64,000 bases of DNA from Symsagittifera roscoffensis (lineage: Eukaryota; Xenacoelomorpha; Acoela; Convolutidae), in contig NC_087062.1 in assembly GCF_963678635.1 (NCBI RefSeq), positions 28,048,833 to 28,112,832 of the forward strand. Direction: 5' to 3'. The stretch's first letter is position 1, and each line of letters opens with the position of its first letter. This document shows positions 23,077-35,470 of the stretch, in pieces. The notes below the pieces were generated by a model. It was not told where the DNA came from, searched no databases, and was given only the letters and a program-made list of their open reading frames with translations. Made by a program: the position numbers and the translations under genes.

Positions 23077-25386
23077 TCGGTGCTTATCTCAGTGCTTAGC
23101 TCTGAGTCTTCACTCTCTGAATCAAAGAAAATTAGCGATAAACAGGCAACGACGACTGAAACTTTTTCAAAAATCATGGCTAACTTTCAATACATCAACT
23201 CTGGAATCTCAAATGCCTGATGATTGGGTATTTTTTGCGCACAAGAACAATTACTATTTTTGATGTGTTAGTTGAAAACAAAATACAGTTTATTATTTGA
23301 TCTGTCGGTTTCAAAAGTCTCAAATTGAAATACACATGAGTCAAACAGAAACATTGAGATAGTTGCCAGCTTAGTGACATCTTTGGTTATTGGTGTTTCA
23401 CAAAAATCATTGACTTCCTATTTTTTGGGCAAAGTCGAAACTTTTTGCTTAAAATTCCAACTTCTTTTGGCTCATGAACTAACAGTTACTTTGCGTACAA
23501 CAATTTCTTGCGAACAATTGAAATATGGTCACTGCTGCTGTCACGCCAACAAGACGCAAGCTTGCCAGAAAAAATAGGCTTTCATACAAATTTTAGAGCC
23601 GATTTTGCCATCAGGTGGTCCTTATTTTTAAGTTCTTCGATGAGGTGTTAAGCTTTATCAGCAACCTTTGCTTTTTCGCATAGAATAAAAGAAAAAAATT
23701 CTGTATTATATAGGAAAATGGTGATTTGGATTCGATTTGAAAATTTTGATTTTAGTAAATCAGTTAAAAATAGTTTCAAATATTAAGCTAAAAGAACATT
23801 AAAACCATAAGAAAGGAACAAAATTTAAAAAGGAAATTCCAGTCGAATCCTCTGTAAACCATCAAACAAATAGCCATTTTATAAATGTTTTATTTCCAAA
23901 ACTACAAGAACAACGTTCACTTGAATCCTCTGTAATCAAATAATTAGCCTACTCGAACCCTCTGTAAACCCTCAAAGAATAGTTTTTCTAATAGTGTTTT
24001 TTCCACCACTATAATGAGAACGTCACTTGAGGAGCCGAGATGACCGACCAAGCCCGAACTATGTTCCCAGTGTAAATGAAAAATACTGGAAAATCAAGTT
24101 TAAAAACAAAACTATGGGTGATTCAGGGTTATGTTCTAGATCAACATCTGACTATTTTTGAAAGAACAAGGAAAATTAACATTAAGATATTGATGACTTA
24201 GCGACGGATAATAGAGGGTGTTTATTGCTAAATGAGCAAAATCTTTGCTAACTCAGAGCTAGATTTTTTGAGTTTTCACGCTCTGAATCATTCCTTACTT
24301 CATTGGTTAGCTCTGAGTTTTCACTCTGTGAATCAAAAAACTTTAGCCATAAACTAGCAAGGACAACTAAAATTTTTTCAAAAATCATGGCTAGGATTCA
24401 ATAACTCAAATCTGGAGTCTCAAATGCCCGATGATTGAGTAATTTTGGCGCACAAGATCAATTACTGTTTTTAATGTGTTAATTGAAAACAAAATACAAT
24501 AAACTTTTTGATTTGTCGGTTTGAAAAGTCTCAAATTGAAGTTCACATGAGTCAAACAGAAACGTTCAGATAATTGCCAGCTTAGTGACATCTTTGATTA
24601 TTCTGTGTTTCAACAAAATGACTGATATTCCTATTTTTGGGTAATTTTGTTTAATTTTCGAATTTCTTTTTGCTCATGAATTAACAGTTATCAACAAGTC
24701 AAATGCATTAGCTCAAAACAATTTCATGTCACTAAATTAAATATGCTCACCGCCGCGGTTAATCCAACAAGATGCAATCTTGCCAGCAAAAAATAGGCTT
24801 TCATACAATTTTTAGAGCCGTTTTTGACCATCAAATGGCCCTAATTCTTAAGTTCCTCGATCAGCTTTACTAAAAATATTTGCTTTTTCTCAAAGAATTA
24901 AAAAAAACTGCGTTAATAATTAGGAAAATAGTGATATGGGTTCAGTTTTAAAATTTTGCCGTTTAAAATTTTCACATGATTAAACAAATGAGCATTATGA
25001 TCAACGGGAAGGAGCAAAATTTGAATAGGAAAGTTTTGTCGAATCCTCCGTAAACCATCAAATAAACTGCCTTTATATTAATGTTTCATTTCCAATATAA
25101 CAAGGACAACATTCACTTGAAACCTCTGTAATCAAATAATTAGCGTATTCGAACCCTCTGTAAAGCTTCAAAAAAAAAGTTTTTTTAATATTTTTTTCCA
25201 CCACTACAATGAGAACGTTCATTTGAGCAGCCAAGATAGCACACCAAGCCCGAGTTGAGTTCCAGTAAAAACAAAAAATACTGCTATATCAAGTTTCATA
25301 ACAAAACTATGGGTGATTCCGGGTTATTTTTCAGTTGAACATGTGACTAATTTTAAAGGAACAAGTAAAATTAACATTAACATATT

Positions 25387-28300
25387 GATGACGTAGCGAC
25401 GGATAATAGAGTGTATTTATTGGTTTTTGAGCAAATTAATTGCTTTTTCAACCCTAAGTTTGTTGAGTTTTCTTGCTCTGAATCGGTATTTACCTCAGTG
25501 CTTAGTTCTGAACTTTCACTCTCTGAATAAAAAAAAAAGCTTCGCGCTAAAGTTTTTGGAGTTTTTTTTACCAACAAGTCACATGCATTAGCTCAAAACA
25601 ATTTCATGCAACAATTTGAATACGCGCACCTTCGCTGTCACGCCAACAAGATGCAAACTTGCCTGCAAAAAATAGGGTTCGATACATTTTTTAGAGCCGT
25701 TTTTGGCCTTCAAGTGGCCCTAATTTTTAGGTTCCCTGTTCAGATTTTGTGCTTTACCAACAATCTTTTGTTTTTCTCGATGAACAAAATGAAAAATTGT
25801 TGTTTTACTTAGAAAAATTGTGATTTGGATTCGACTTAAAAAAATTGAACTTAGTAAAACAATGAAAAACACTTTCAAATGTTAAAATATAAGAGAATTA
25901 TGATCTTAGGGAAGGAACAAAATTTAAAAAGGAAAGTCTTGTCGAATCCTCTGTAAACTATCAATTAAATAGCCTTTATAGTAAGGTTTCATTTCCATTA
26001 ATACAAATAGAACGTCACTTGAGCAGCCAATATGTCTCACCAAGCCCGAGTTGAGTTCTCACTAAAAATGAAAAATACTGCTAAATCAAGTTTAATAACA
26101 CAACAATGGGTGATTTCTAGTTATTTTCTAGAAAAATAAAGGAAACATATTGATGACGTAGCAAAGGAAAATCGAGTGTGTTTATTGCTAAGCGAGCAAA
26201 ATAATTGCTAATTCAGCGCTAGGTTGTTTGAGTCTTTAAGCTCTGAATCAATGCTTACCTCATTGGTTAGCTCTGAGTTTTCACTCTCTGAAACAAAAAA
26301 CTTATGCGCTAAACTAGCAAGGAAGATTGAAATTTTTTCACAAATCATGGCTAATTTTCCAAAACTTTACTCTGGAGGCTCAAATGCCTGATGATTGGGT
26401 AATTTTTGCGCAAAAGATCAGTTACTGTTTTTGATGTGTTAATTGAAAACAAAGTACACACCACTATTTGATCTGTCGGTTTGAAAAATCTCAAATTGAA
26501 ATACACATGAGTCAAGCAGAAAGTTGCCAGCTTAGTGACATCTTTGGTTATTCTGTGTTTTTACAAAATAAATGATATTACTTTTTTTGAGCAAAGTCGA
26601 GAACTTTTGCTAAATTTCCCAACCTATTTGTGCTCGCAGACTATCAGTTATCAACAAGTCACATGCATTAGCTCAAAAGAGTTTCGTGCAAACATTTTAA
26701 ATATGCGCACCGCCGCTGTCACACCAACAAGATGCGAAATTGGCGGCAAAAAATAGAATTTGATATATTTTTTAAAGCCGTTTTTGACCTTCAAGTGGCC
26801 CTTATGTTTAAGTTCCCTGATCAGATATTAAGCTTTACCAACAATCTTTGCTTTTTCCCAAAGAACAAAATGAAAAATTGTTGTTTTACTTAGAAAAATT
26901 TTGATTTGGATTTGATTTGAAAATATTGAACTTAATAAGACAATGAAAAACAGTTTCAAATATTAAAATAAAAAAAATTTATGATCTTAGAGAAGGAACA
27001 AAATTTAAATAGGAAAGTCTTGTCGAATCCTCTGCAAATCATCAAATAAATTGCTTTTGAAATAAGGTTTCAATTCCAATAAAACAATGAGAACGTCACT
27101 TAAGCAGCCGATTTGTCTCACCAAGTCCGAGTTGAGTTCTCACTAAAAATGAAAAATACTGCTAAATCAAGTTTAATAACACAACTATGGGTGATTCCGG
27201 GTTTTTTTTTCACTTGAACATGTGACTAATTTTAAAAGAACAAGTAAAATTAACATTAACATAATGATGACGTAGCGACGGATAATAGAGTGTGTTTATT
27301 GGTTTTTGAGCAAATTAATTGCTTTTTCAACCCTAAGTTTGTTGAGTTTTCCTACTCTCAATCGGTATTTACCTCAGTGCTTAGTTCTAAACTTTCACTC
27401 TCTGAATCAAAAAAGCTTCGCGCTAAACTAGCAAGGACGACTAAAAATTTTGGAGTTTTTTTATCAACAAATCACATACATTAGCTCAAAACAATTTCAT
27501 GCAAACAATTTGAATACGCGCACCGCCGCTGTCACGCCAACAAGATGCAAACTTGCCTGCAAAAAATAGGCTTCGATCATTTTTTAGAGCCGTTTTTGAC
27601 CTTCAAGTGGCCCTAATTTATAGGTTCCCTGTTCAGATTTTATGCATTACCAACAATCTTTTGTTTTTCTCGAAGAACAAAATGAAAAATTGTTGTTTAC
27701 TTAGAAAAATTGTGATTTGGATTCGATTTAAAAAAAATTGAAGATAGTAAAACAATGGAAAACAGATTCAAATGTTAAAATAAAAGAGAATTATGATCTT
27801 AGGGATGGAACAAATTTTAAATAGGAAAGTCTTGTCAAATCCTCTGTAAATTCTCAAATAAATAGCCTTTATAGTAAGGTTTTATTTCCAATAATACAAT
27901 TAGAACGTCACTTGAGCAGCCAATATGTCTCACCAAGCCCGAGTTGAGTTCTCACTAAAAATGAAAAATTCTGCTAAATCAAGTTTAATAACACAACAAT
28001 GGGTGATTTTTGGTTATTTTCTAGATGTGAATTTTTTCAAAAGAACAAGGAAAAATAAAGGGAACATATTGATGACGTAGCAAAGGAAAATAGAGTGTGT
28101 TTATTGCTAAGCGAGCAAAATAATTGCTAATTCAGCGCTAGGTTTTTTGAGTTTTCAAGCTTTGAATCAGTGCTTACCTCATTGGTTAGCTCTGAGTTTT
28201 CACTCTCTGAAACAAAAAACTTATGCGCTAAACTAGCAAGGAAGATTAAAATTTTTTCACAAATCATGGCTACATTTCAAAAATTCAACTCTGGAGGCTC

Positions 28301-31300
28301 AAATGCCTGATGATTGGATGTTTTTTGCGCACAAGATTAGTTACTGTTTTTGATGTGTTAATTGAAAACAAAATACACACCACTGTTTGATCTGTCGGTT
28401 TGATAAGTCCCAAATTGAAATACAAATGAGTCAAGCGGAAACGTTCAGGGATTTGCCAGCTTAGTGACATCTTTGGTTATTCTGTTTTTACAAAATAATT
28501 GATATTACTATTTTTGAGCAAAGTCGAGAACTTTTGCTAAATTTCCCAACTTATTTTTGCTCACGGACTATCAGTTATCAACAAGTCACATGCATTAGCT
28601 CAAAACAGTTTCATGCAAACAATTTAAATATGCGCACCGCCGCTGTCACACCAACAAGATGCAAAATTGCCGGCAAAAAATAGGCTTTGATACCTTTTTT
28701 AGAGCCGTTTTTGACCTTTAATTGGCCTTATGTGTAAGTTCCCTGATCAGATATTAAGATTTACCAAAAAATCTTTGCTTTTTCTCAAAAAACAAAATGA
28801 AAAATTGTTGTTTTACTTAGAAAAATTGTGATTTGGATTTGATTTGAAAAAATTGAACTTAGTAAAACAATGAAAAACAGTTTCAAATGTTAAAATAAAA
28901 GAGAATTATGATCTTAGAGAAGGAACAAAACTTAATGAGGAAAGTCTTGTCGAATCCTCTGCAAACCATCAAATAAATAGCTTTTGAAATAAGGTTTCAT
29001 TTCCAATAATACAATGAGAAAGTCACTTAGGCAGCCGATATGTCTCACCAAGCCCGAGCTGAGTTCTCACTAAAAATGAAAAATACTGCTAAATCAAGTT
29101 TAAGAACACAACTATGGGTGATTCCGGGTTATTTTGTAGTTGAACATGTGACTAATTTTAAAAGAACAAGTAAAATTAACATTAAAAAATTGATGACGTA
29201 GCGACGGATAATAGAGTGTATTTATTGGTTTTTGAGCAAAATAATTGCTTTTTCAACCCTAAGTTTGTTGAGTTTTCTTGCTCTGAATCGGTATTTACCT
29301 CAATGCTTATTTCTGAACTTTCACTCTCTGAATCAAAAAAGCTTCTCGCTAAACTAGCAAGGACGACTAAAGTTTTTGGAGTTTTTTTTATCAACAAGTC
29401 ACATGCTTTAGCTCAGAACAATTTCATGCAAAACAATTTGAATACGCGCACCGCCGCTGTCACGCCAACAAGATGCAAACTTGCCTGCAAAAAATAGGCT
29501 TCTATACATTTTTAGAGCCGTTTTTGACCTTCAAGTGGCCCTTATGTTTAAGTTCCCTGATCAGATATTAAGCTTTACCACTAATTTTTGCTTTTTCTCA
29601 AAAAACAAAATGAAAAATTGTTGTTTTACTTAGAAAAATTATGATTTGGATTTGATTTGAAAAAATTGAACTTAGTAAAACAATGAAAAACAGTTTCAAA
29701 TGTTGAACTAAAAAAGAATTATGATCTTAGAGAAGGAACAAAATTTAAATAGGAAAGTTTTGTCGAATCCTCTGCAAACCATCAAATAAATAGCTTTTGA
29801 AATAAGGTTTCATTTCCAATAATACAATTAGAACGTCACTTGAGCAGCCAATATGTCTCACCAAGCCCAAGTTGAGTTCTCACTGAAAATCAAAAATACT
29901 GCTAAATCAAGTTTAATAACACAACTATGGGTGATTTCTGGTTATTTTCTAGATGTGAATTTTTTCAAAGGAACAAAGAAAATTAAAGGGAACATATTGA
30001 TGACGTAGCAAAGGAAAAAAGAGTGTGTTTATTGCTAAGCGTGCAAAATAATTGCTAATTCAGCGCTAGGTTTTTTGAGTTTTCAAGCTTTGAATCAGTG
30101 CTTACATCATTGGTTAGCTCTCAGTTTTCACTCTCTGAAACAAAAAACTTATGCGCTAAACTAGCAAGGAAGATTAAAATTTTTTCACAAATCATGGCTA
30201 CATTTCAAAAACTCAACTCTGGAGGCTCAAATGCCTGATGATTGGATATTTTTTGCGCACAAGATCAGTTACTGTTTTTGATGTGTGAATTGAAAACAAA
30301 ATACACACCACTATTTGATCTGTCGGTTTGATAAGTCTCAAATTGAAATACACATGAGTCAAGCGGAAACGTTTAGAGAGTTGCCAGCTTAGTGACATCT
30401 TTGGTTATTCTGTGTTTTTACAAAATAACTGATATTACAATTTTTGAGCAAAGTCGAGAACTTTTGCTAAATTTTCCAACTTAATTTTGCTCACGGACTA
30501 TCAGTTATCAACAAGTCACATGCATTAGCTCAAAACAGTTTCATGCAAACAATTTAAATATGCGCACCGCCGCTGTCACACCAACAAGATGCAAAATTGC
30601 CGGCAAAAAATAGGCTTTAATACATTTTTTAGAGCCGTTTTTGACCTTCAAGTGGCCCTTATGTGTAAGTTCCCTGATCAGATATTAAGATTTACCAAAA
30701 ATCTTTGCTTTTTCTTAAAAAACAAAATGAAAAATTGTTGTTGTACTTAGAAAAATTGTGATTTGGATTTGATTTGAAAAAATTGAACTTAGTAAAACAA
30801 TGAAAAACAGTTTCAAATGTTAAAATAAAAGAGAATTATGATCTTAGAGAAGGCAAAAAACTTAATGAGGAAAGTCTTGTCGAATCCTCTGCAAACCATC
30901 AAATAAATAGCTTTTGAAATAAGGTTTCTTTTCCAATAATACAATGAGAAAGTCACTTAAGCAGCCGATATGTCTCACCAAGCCCGAGCTGAGTTCTCAC
31001 TAAAAATGAAAAACATTGCTAAATCAAATTTATTAACACAACTATGGGTGATTCCGGGTTATTTTGTAGTTGAACATGTGACTAATTTTAAAAGAACAAG
31101 TAAAATTAACATTAAAATATTGATGACGTAGCGACGGATAATAGAGTGTATTTATTGGTTTTTGAGCGAGTTAATTGCTTTTTCAACCCTAAGTTTGTTG
31201 AGTTTTCTTGCTCTGAATCGGTATTTACCTCAATGCTTATTTCTGAACTTTCACTCTCTGAATCAAAAAAGCTTTGCGCTAAACTAGCAAGGACGACTAA

Positions 31301-33999
31301 AGTTTTTGGAGTTTTTTTTATCAACAAGTCACATGCTTTAGCTCAGAACAATTTCATGCAAAACAATTTGAATAAGCGGACCGCCGCTGTCAAGCCAACA
31401 AGATGCAAACTTGCCTGCAAAAAATAGGCTTCGATACATTTTTAGAGCCGTTTTTGACCTTCAAGTGGCCCTTATGTTTAAGTTCCCTGATCAGATATTA
31501 AGCTTTACCACTAATCTTTGCTTTTTCTCAAAAAACAAAAAGAAAAATTGTTGTTTTACTTAGAAAAATTGTGATTTGGATTTGATTTGAAAAAATTGAA
31601 CTCAGTAAAACAATGAAAAACAGTTTCAAATGTTAAAATAAAAGAGAAATATGATCTTAGAGAAGGAACAAAAATATAAATAGGAAAGTTTTGTCGAATC
31701 TTCTGCAAACCATCAAATAAATAGCTTTTGAAATAAGGTTTCATTTCCAGTAATACACTTAGAACGTCACTTGAGCAGCCAATATGTCTCACCAAGCCCG
31801 AGTTGAGTTCTCACTGAAAATGAAAAATACTGCTAAATCAAGTTTAGTAACACAACTATGGGTGATTTCTGGTTATTTTCTAGATGTGAATTTTTTCAAA
31901 AAAGAACAAGGAAAATTAAAGGGAACATATTGATGACGTAGCAAAGGAAAATAGAGTGTGTTTATTGCTAAGCGAGCAAAATAATTGCTAATTCAGCGCT
32001 AGGTTTTTCGAGTTTTCAAGCTCTGAATCAGTGCTTACCTCATTGGTTAGCTCTGAGTTTTCACTCTCTGAAACAAAAAACTTATGCGCTAAACTAGCCA
32101 GGAAGATTAAAATTTTTTCACAAATCATGGTTAAATTTCAAAAACTCAACTCTGGAGGCTCAAATGCCTGATGATTGGGTAATTTTTGCGCACAAGATCA
32201 GTACTGTTTTTGATGTGTTAATTGAAAACAAAGTACACACCACTATTTGATCTGTCGGTTTGAAAAGTCTCAAATTGAAATACACATGAGTCAAGCAGAA
32301 ACCTTCAGAGAGTTGCCAGCTTAATGACATCTTTGGTTATTCTGTGTTTTTACGAAATAACTGATTTTACTATTTTTGAGCGAAGTCGAGAACTTTTGCT
32401 AAATTTCCTAACTTATTTTTGCTCACGGACTATCAGTTATCAACAAGTCACATGCATTAGCTCAAAACACTTTCATGCAAACAATTTAAATATGCGCACC
32501 GCCGCTGTCACACCAACAAGATGCAAAATTGCCGGCAAAAAATAGGCTTTGATACATTTTTAGAGCCGTTTTTGACCTTCAAGTGGCCCTTATGTTTAAG
32601 TTCCCTGATCAGATATTAAGCTTTACCAACAATCTTTGCTTTTTGCCAAAGAACAAAATGAAAAATTGTTGTTTTACTTAGAAAAATTTTGATTTGGATT
32701 TGATTTGAAAATATTGAACTTAATAAGACAATGAAAAACAGTTTCAAATATTAAAATAAAAAAAATTTATGATCTTAGAGAAGGAACAAAATTTAAATAG
32801 GAAAGTCTTGTCGAATCCTCTGCAAATCATCAAATAAATTGCTTTTGAAATAAGGTTTCAATTCCAATAAAACAATGAGAACGTCACTTAAGCAGCCGAT
32901 TTGTCTCACCAAGTCCGAGTTGAGTTCTCACTAAAAATAAAAAATACTGCTAAATCAAGTTTAATAACACAACTATGGGTGATTCCGGGTTTTTTTTTCA
33001 CTTGAACATGTGACTAATTTTAAAAGAACAAGTAAAATTAACATTAACATAATGATGACGTAGCGACGGATAATAGAGTGTGTTTATTGGTTTTTGAGCA
33101 AATTAATTGCTTTTTCAACCCTAAGTTTGTTGAGTTTTCCTACTCTCAATCGGTATTTACCTCAGTGCTTAGTTCTAAACTTTCACTCTCTGAATCAAAA
33201 AAGCTTCGCGCTAAACTAGCAAGGACGACTAAAATTTTTGGAGTTTTTTTATCAACAAGTCACATACATTAGCTCAAAACAATTTCATGCAAACAATTTG
33301 AATACGCGCACCGCCGCTGTCACGCCAACAAGATGCAAACTTGCCTGCAAAAAATAGGCTTCGATCATTTTTTAGAGCCGTTTTTGACCTTCAAGTGGCC
33401 CTAATTTATAGGTTCCCTGTTCAGATTTTATGCTTTACCAACAATCTTTTGTTTTTCTCGAAGAACAAAATGAAAAAGTGTTGTTTACTTAGAAAAATTG
33501 TGATTTGGATTCGATTTAAAAAAAATTGAACTTAGTAAAACAATGAAAAACACTTTCAAATGTTAAAATATAAGAGAATTATGATCTTAGGGAAGGAACA
33601 AAATTTAAAAAGGAAAGTCTTGTCGAATCCTCTGTAAACTATCAATTAAATAGCCTTTATAGTAAGGTTTCATTTCCATTAATACAAATAGAACGTCACT
33701 TGAGCAGCCAATATGTCTCACCAAGCCCGAGTTGAGTTCTCACTAAAAATGAAAAATACTGCTAAATCAAGTTTAATAACACAACAATGGGTGATTTCTA
33801 GTTATTTTCTAGAAAAATAAAGGAAACATATTGATGACGTAGCAAAGGAAAATAGAGTGCCTTTATTGCTAGGTGAGCAAATTAATTGCTAATTCAGCGC
33901 TAGGTTTCTTGATTTTCGCGCTCTGAATCAGTGCTTACCTCATTGGTTAGCTCTTAGTTTTCACTCTCTGAAACAAAAAACTTAAGCGCTAAACTAGCA
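25387..33999. repeat. Higher-order satellite repeat, period about 1.9 kb
   Basis: Distances between successive GATGACGTAGC landmarks alternate: 765, 1114, 805, 1121, 807, 1123, 810, 1122, 779. Adjacent pairs therefore repeat with a period of 1.88-1.93 kb. The short monomer keeps the Ser/Glu-rich short ORF but lacks about 340 bases between GGAGTTTTTTT and AACAAGTCACATGC; the long monomer has the full sequence, including ATGCCTGATGATTGG. Four to five dimers are present. Same-type monomers two apart are more alike than neighbours, as in a higher-order repeat. Confidence 0.9.
26198..26351 (-). other. Example of the conserved short Ser/Glu-rich ORF in satellite monomers
   Basis: From an ATG at the minus-strand equivalent of AATCATGGCT, a 46-codon frame encodes a short hydrophobic N-terminus (IFLASLA) followed by SESENSELTNEVS and a stop. 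Equivalent frames occur in most full-length monomers; in short-form monomers a longer variant (66-71 aa, for example 25577-25377, 29397-29182, 31327-31112) contains DSESESSE and NTDSEQENST. Conservation of the amino-acid pattern among diverged units suggests the monomer came from a coding sequence. I do not know whether any copy is expressed. Confidence 0.4.
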
Positions 34000-34004
34000 A
34001 GGAC
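34000..34004. other. BEL target-site duplication, left copy
   Basis: AGGAC precedes the left LTR; the same pentamer follows the right LTR at 40824-40828, and the satellite sequence continues there (GACTAAAATTTTTTC). Confidence 0.9.
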
Positions 34005-34307
34005 TGTGCCACACTCTCGTGTATCCTGTAAGACCTACAAAAACCTGCTTCAATATCTGTAAATTATCGGCAATTCAACAGATAATATAAAGAATAAGTA
34101 ATATCGGTTAAACATTTTTTCGGTTAACATTTTTAGCAATACGGTTTCCAACAATCTCAATTTCTATAAACATTTTGATGGCAAACTGACCTTAATCGGA
34201 CAAACCAGTAAATTTCAAGGCCTTTTGTCTAAGAAAATCTAATTTTAGCTTTTTCACTTTCGCGCTATAATGACGTCATTAATTTAAAATTAATTTAAGT
34301 GCGAACA
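34005..34307 (-). repeat. BEL LTR (3' LTR on the minus strand)
   Basis: Starts TGTGCCACACTC and ends GCGAACA. It contains a perfect CRE/ATF palindrome TGACGTCA at 34271-34278 next to TATAA-like sequence, a plausible promoter element. Confidence 0.95.
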
Positions 34308-34471
34308 TCTTCCGCGCCCAAAGGAGCGAAAACGGGTGCAAGTTTTACGGCCGGTCGAGTTAGCTCCCCGGAGCGGGTGGTAACTACGGCGGATCGGGCT
34401 ATGTTGTCTTTTCCGTAATTAAGGGTTTTTATACGAGCCACTCCAACAATCCACACTAAATCCCCTGTTTT

Positions 34472-35470
34472 TTAAATAACGTCACTATCGGAGTGCCACT
34501 TACTTCGTTTATTCAGCGCTGGCACATAATCTCGCAGCCAACGACTCCAAATTGCGTTGGCGTAGCTTTGCGCTCGGATATATTGCTTTCGATGGTCGAA
34601 GTGCTCCTGGAAAGAGAGAGAAGGGAAGCTAGTACCATTTCGGCCTAACAAAAAATGATTAGGAGTTAACACCTCGAAACCATCCGGACTTGCACTTACT
34701 GATGTTATAGGTCGAGCGTTCAGTGATTGTTCTACAAGACAGAAAATTGTTTCAAGGACTTCGGGAGTTAGCTTTTTACTTCCTATTATTGCGTAGAATA
34801 CCCTTTTACAACACTGAACGAGACGTTCCCAAGAACCACCGTGATGCGGGGCTGCGGGGGGGTTAAATTTCCACTTAATACCCTTTTTCGCCAGCTCTAG
34901 GGGTACTTGTCCGTTCCACGACTGAATACAATTTAAGAGTTCTTTCTCGGCTCCCACAAAATTGGTGCCGTTATCAGACCAAATGACTGATGGAGTGCCG
35001 CGACGGGCAATGAATTTTTCGATTCCCATTACACACGAACTCGTGTCCATGGATGAGAACATCTCAATATGTACAGCTCTGGTGGTCATACATGTAAAAA
35101 GGAAGCACCATCGTTTTTCAGAACTCCTCCTGATTGAGACGTAAAAGGGTCCAAAGTAATCAACACCACAGTTTGTGAAGGGAGGCTGGCGGTAACCAAG
35201 CCTTTCAACTGGAAGCTCTGCCATCATAGGTGTGACAGTTTTGGCTTTGCGCTTCCTACATATAAGGCAGTGGACTTCAATGGACTTTAATAAAGAGCGA
35301 AGGTTCAAGATTGCGAACTCTAAGTGAATTAAAGCTCGCAGGTAGTCTAAGAACTGGTGCTGATAGCGATAATGAATATCACTTACGAACAATTTAACCA
35401 GAGTATGCCTTCCATCAAGGATTATGGGGTGTTTTGTGTCATATTCAGTTTCAACTAGGCGGCAAATTCG
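34472..35470 (-). pseudogene. BEL/Pao integrase and C-terminal tail
   Basis: The 306 aa frame (35392-34472) has an H-x4-H (IHYRYQH) with C-L-I-C downstream (HHCC zinc finger), then GVDYFGPF, WSDNGTNFVG and HHGGSWERL, carrying the three catalytic acids D, D and E of the integrase core. The C-terminus, with RKQYIRAQ and WSRWLRDYVPAL, is the DUF5641-type tail of BEL elements. All catalytic residues are intact, but a frameshift at about 35460 cuts it off from the upstream protein. Confidence 0.93.

Larger units (their letters stand above)
18960..34004. repeat. Satellite domain, left part (before BEL insertion)
   Basis: The whole stretch is diverged tandem copies of one monomer family. Landmarks recurring in each monomer include GATGACGTAGC (at 19985, 20734, 21483, 22232, 22981, 25387, 26152, 27266, 28071, 29192, 29999, 31122, 31932, 33054, 33833; variant at 24192), a box reading GATGGCACACCAAGCCCGAG, a GAATCCTCTG-type segment, and GATGCAA-CTTGCC. 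Full-length monomers are about 1.1-1.2 kb; two internal-deletion forms also occur. The most diverged copies are at the left edge (about 19090, CACACCGTATCCGGGGTG). Confidence 0.9.
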
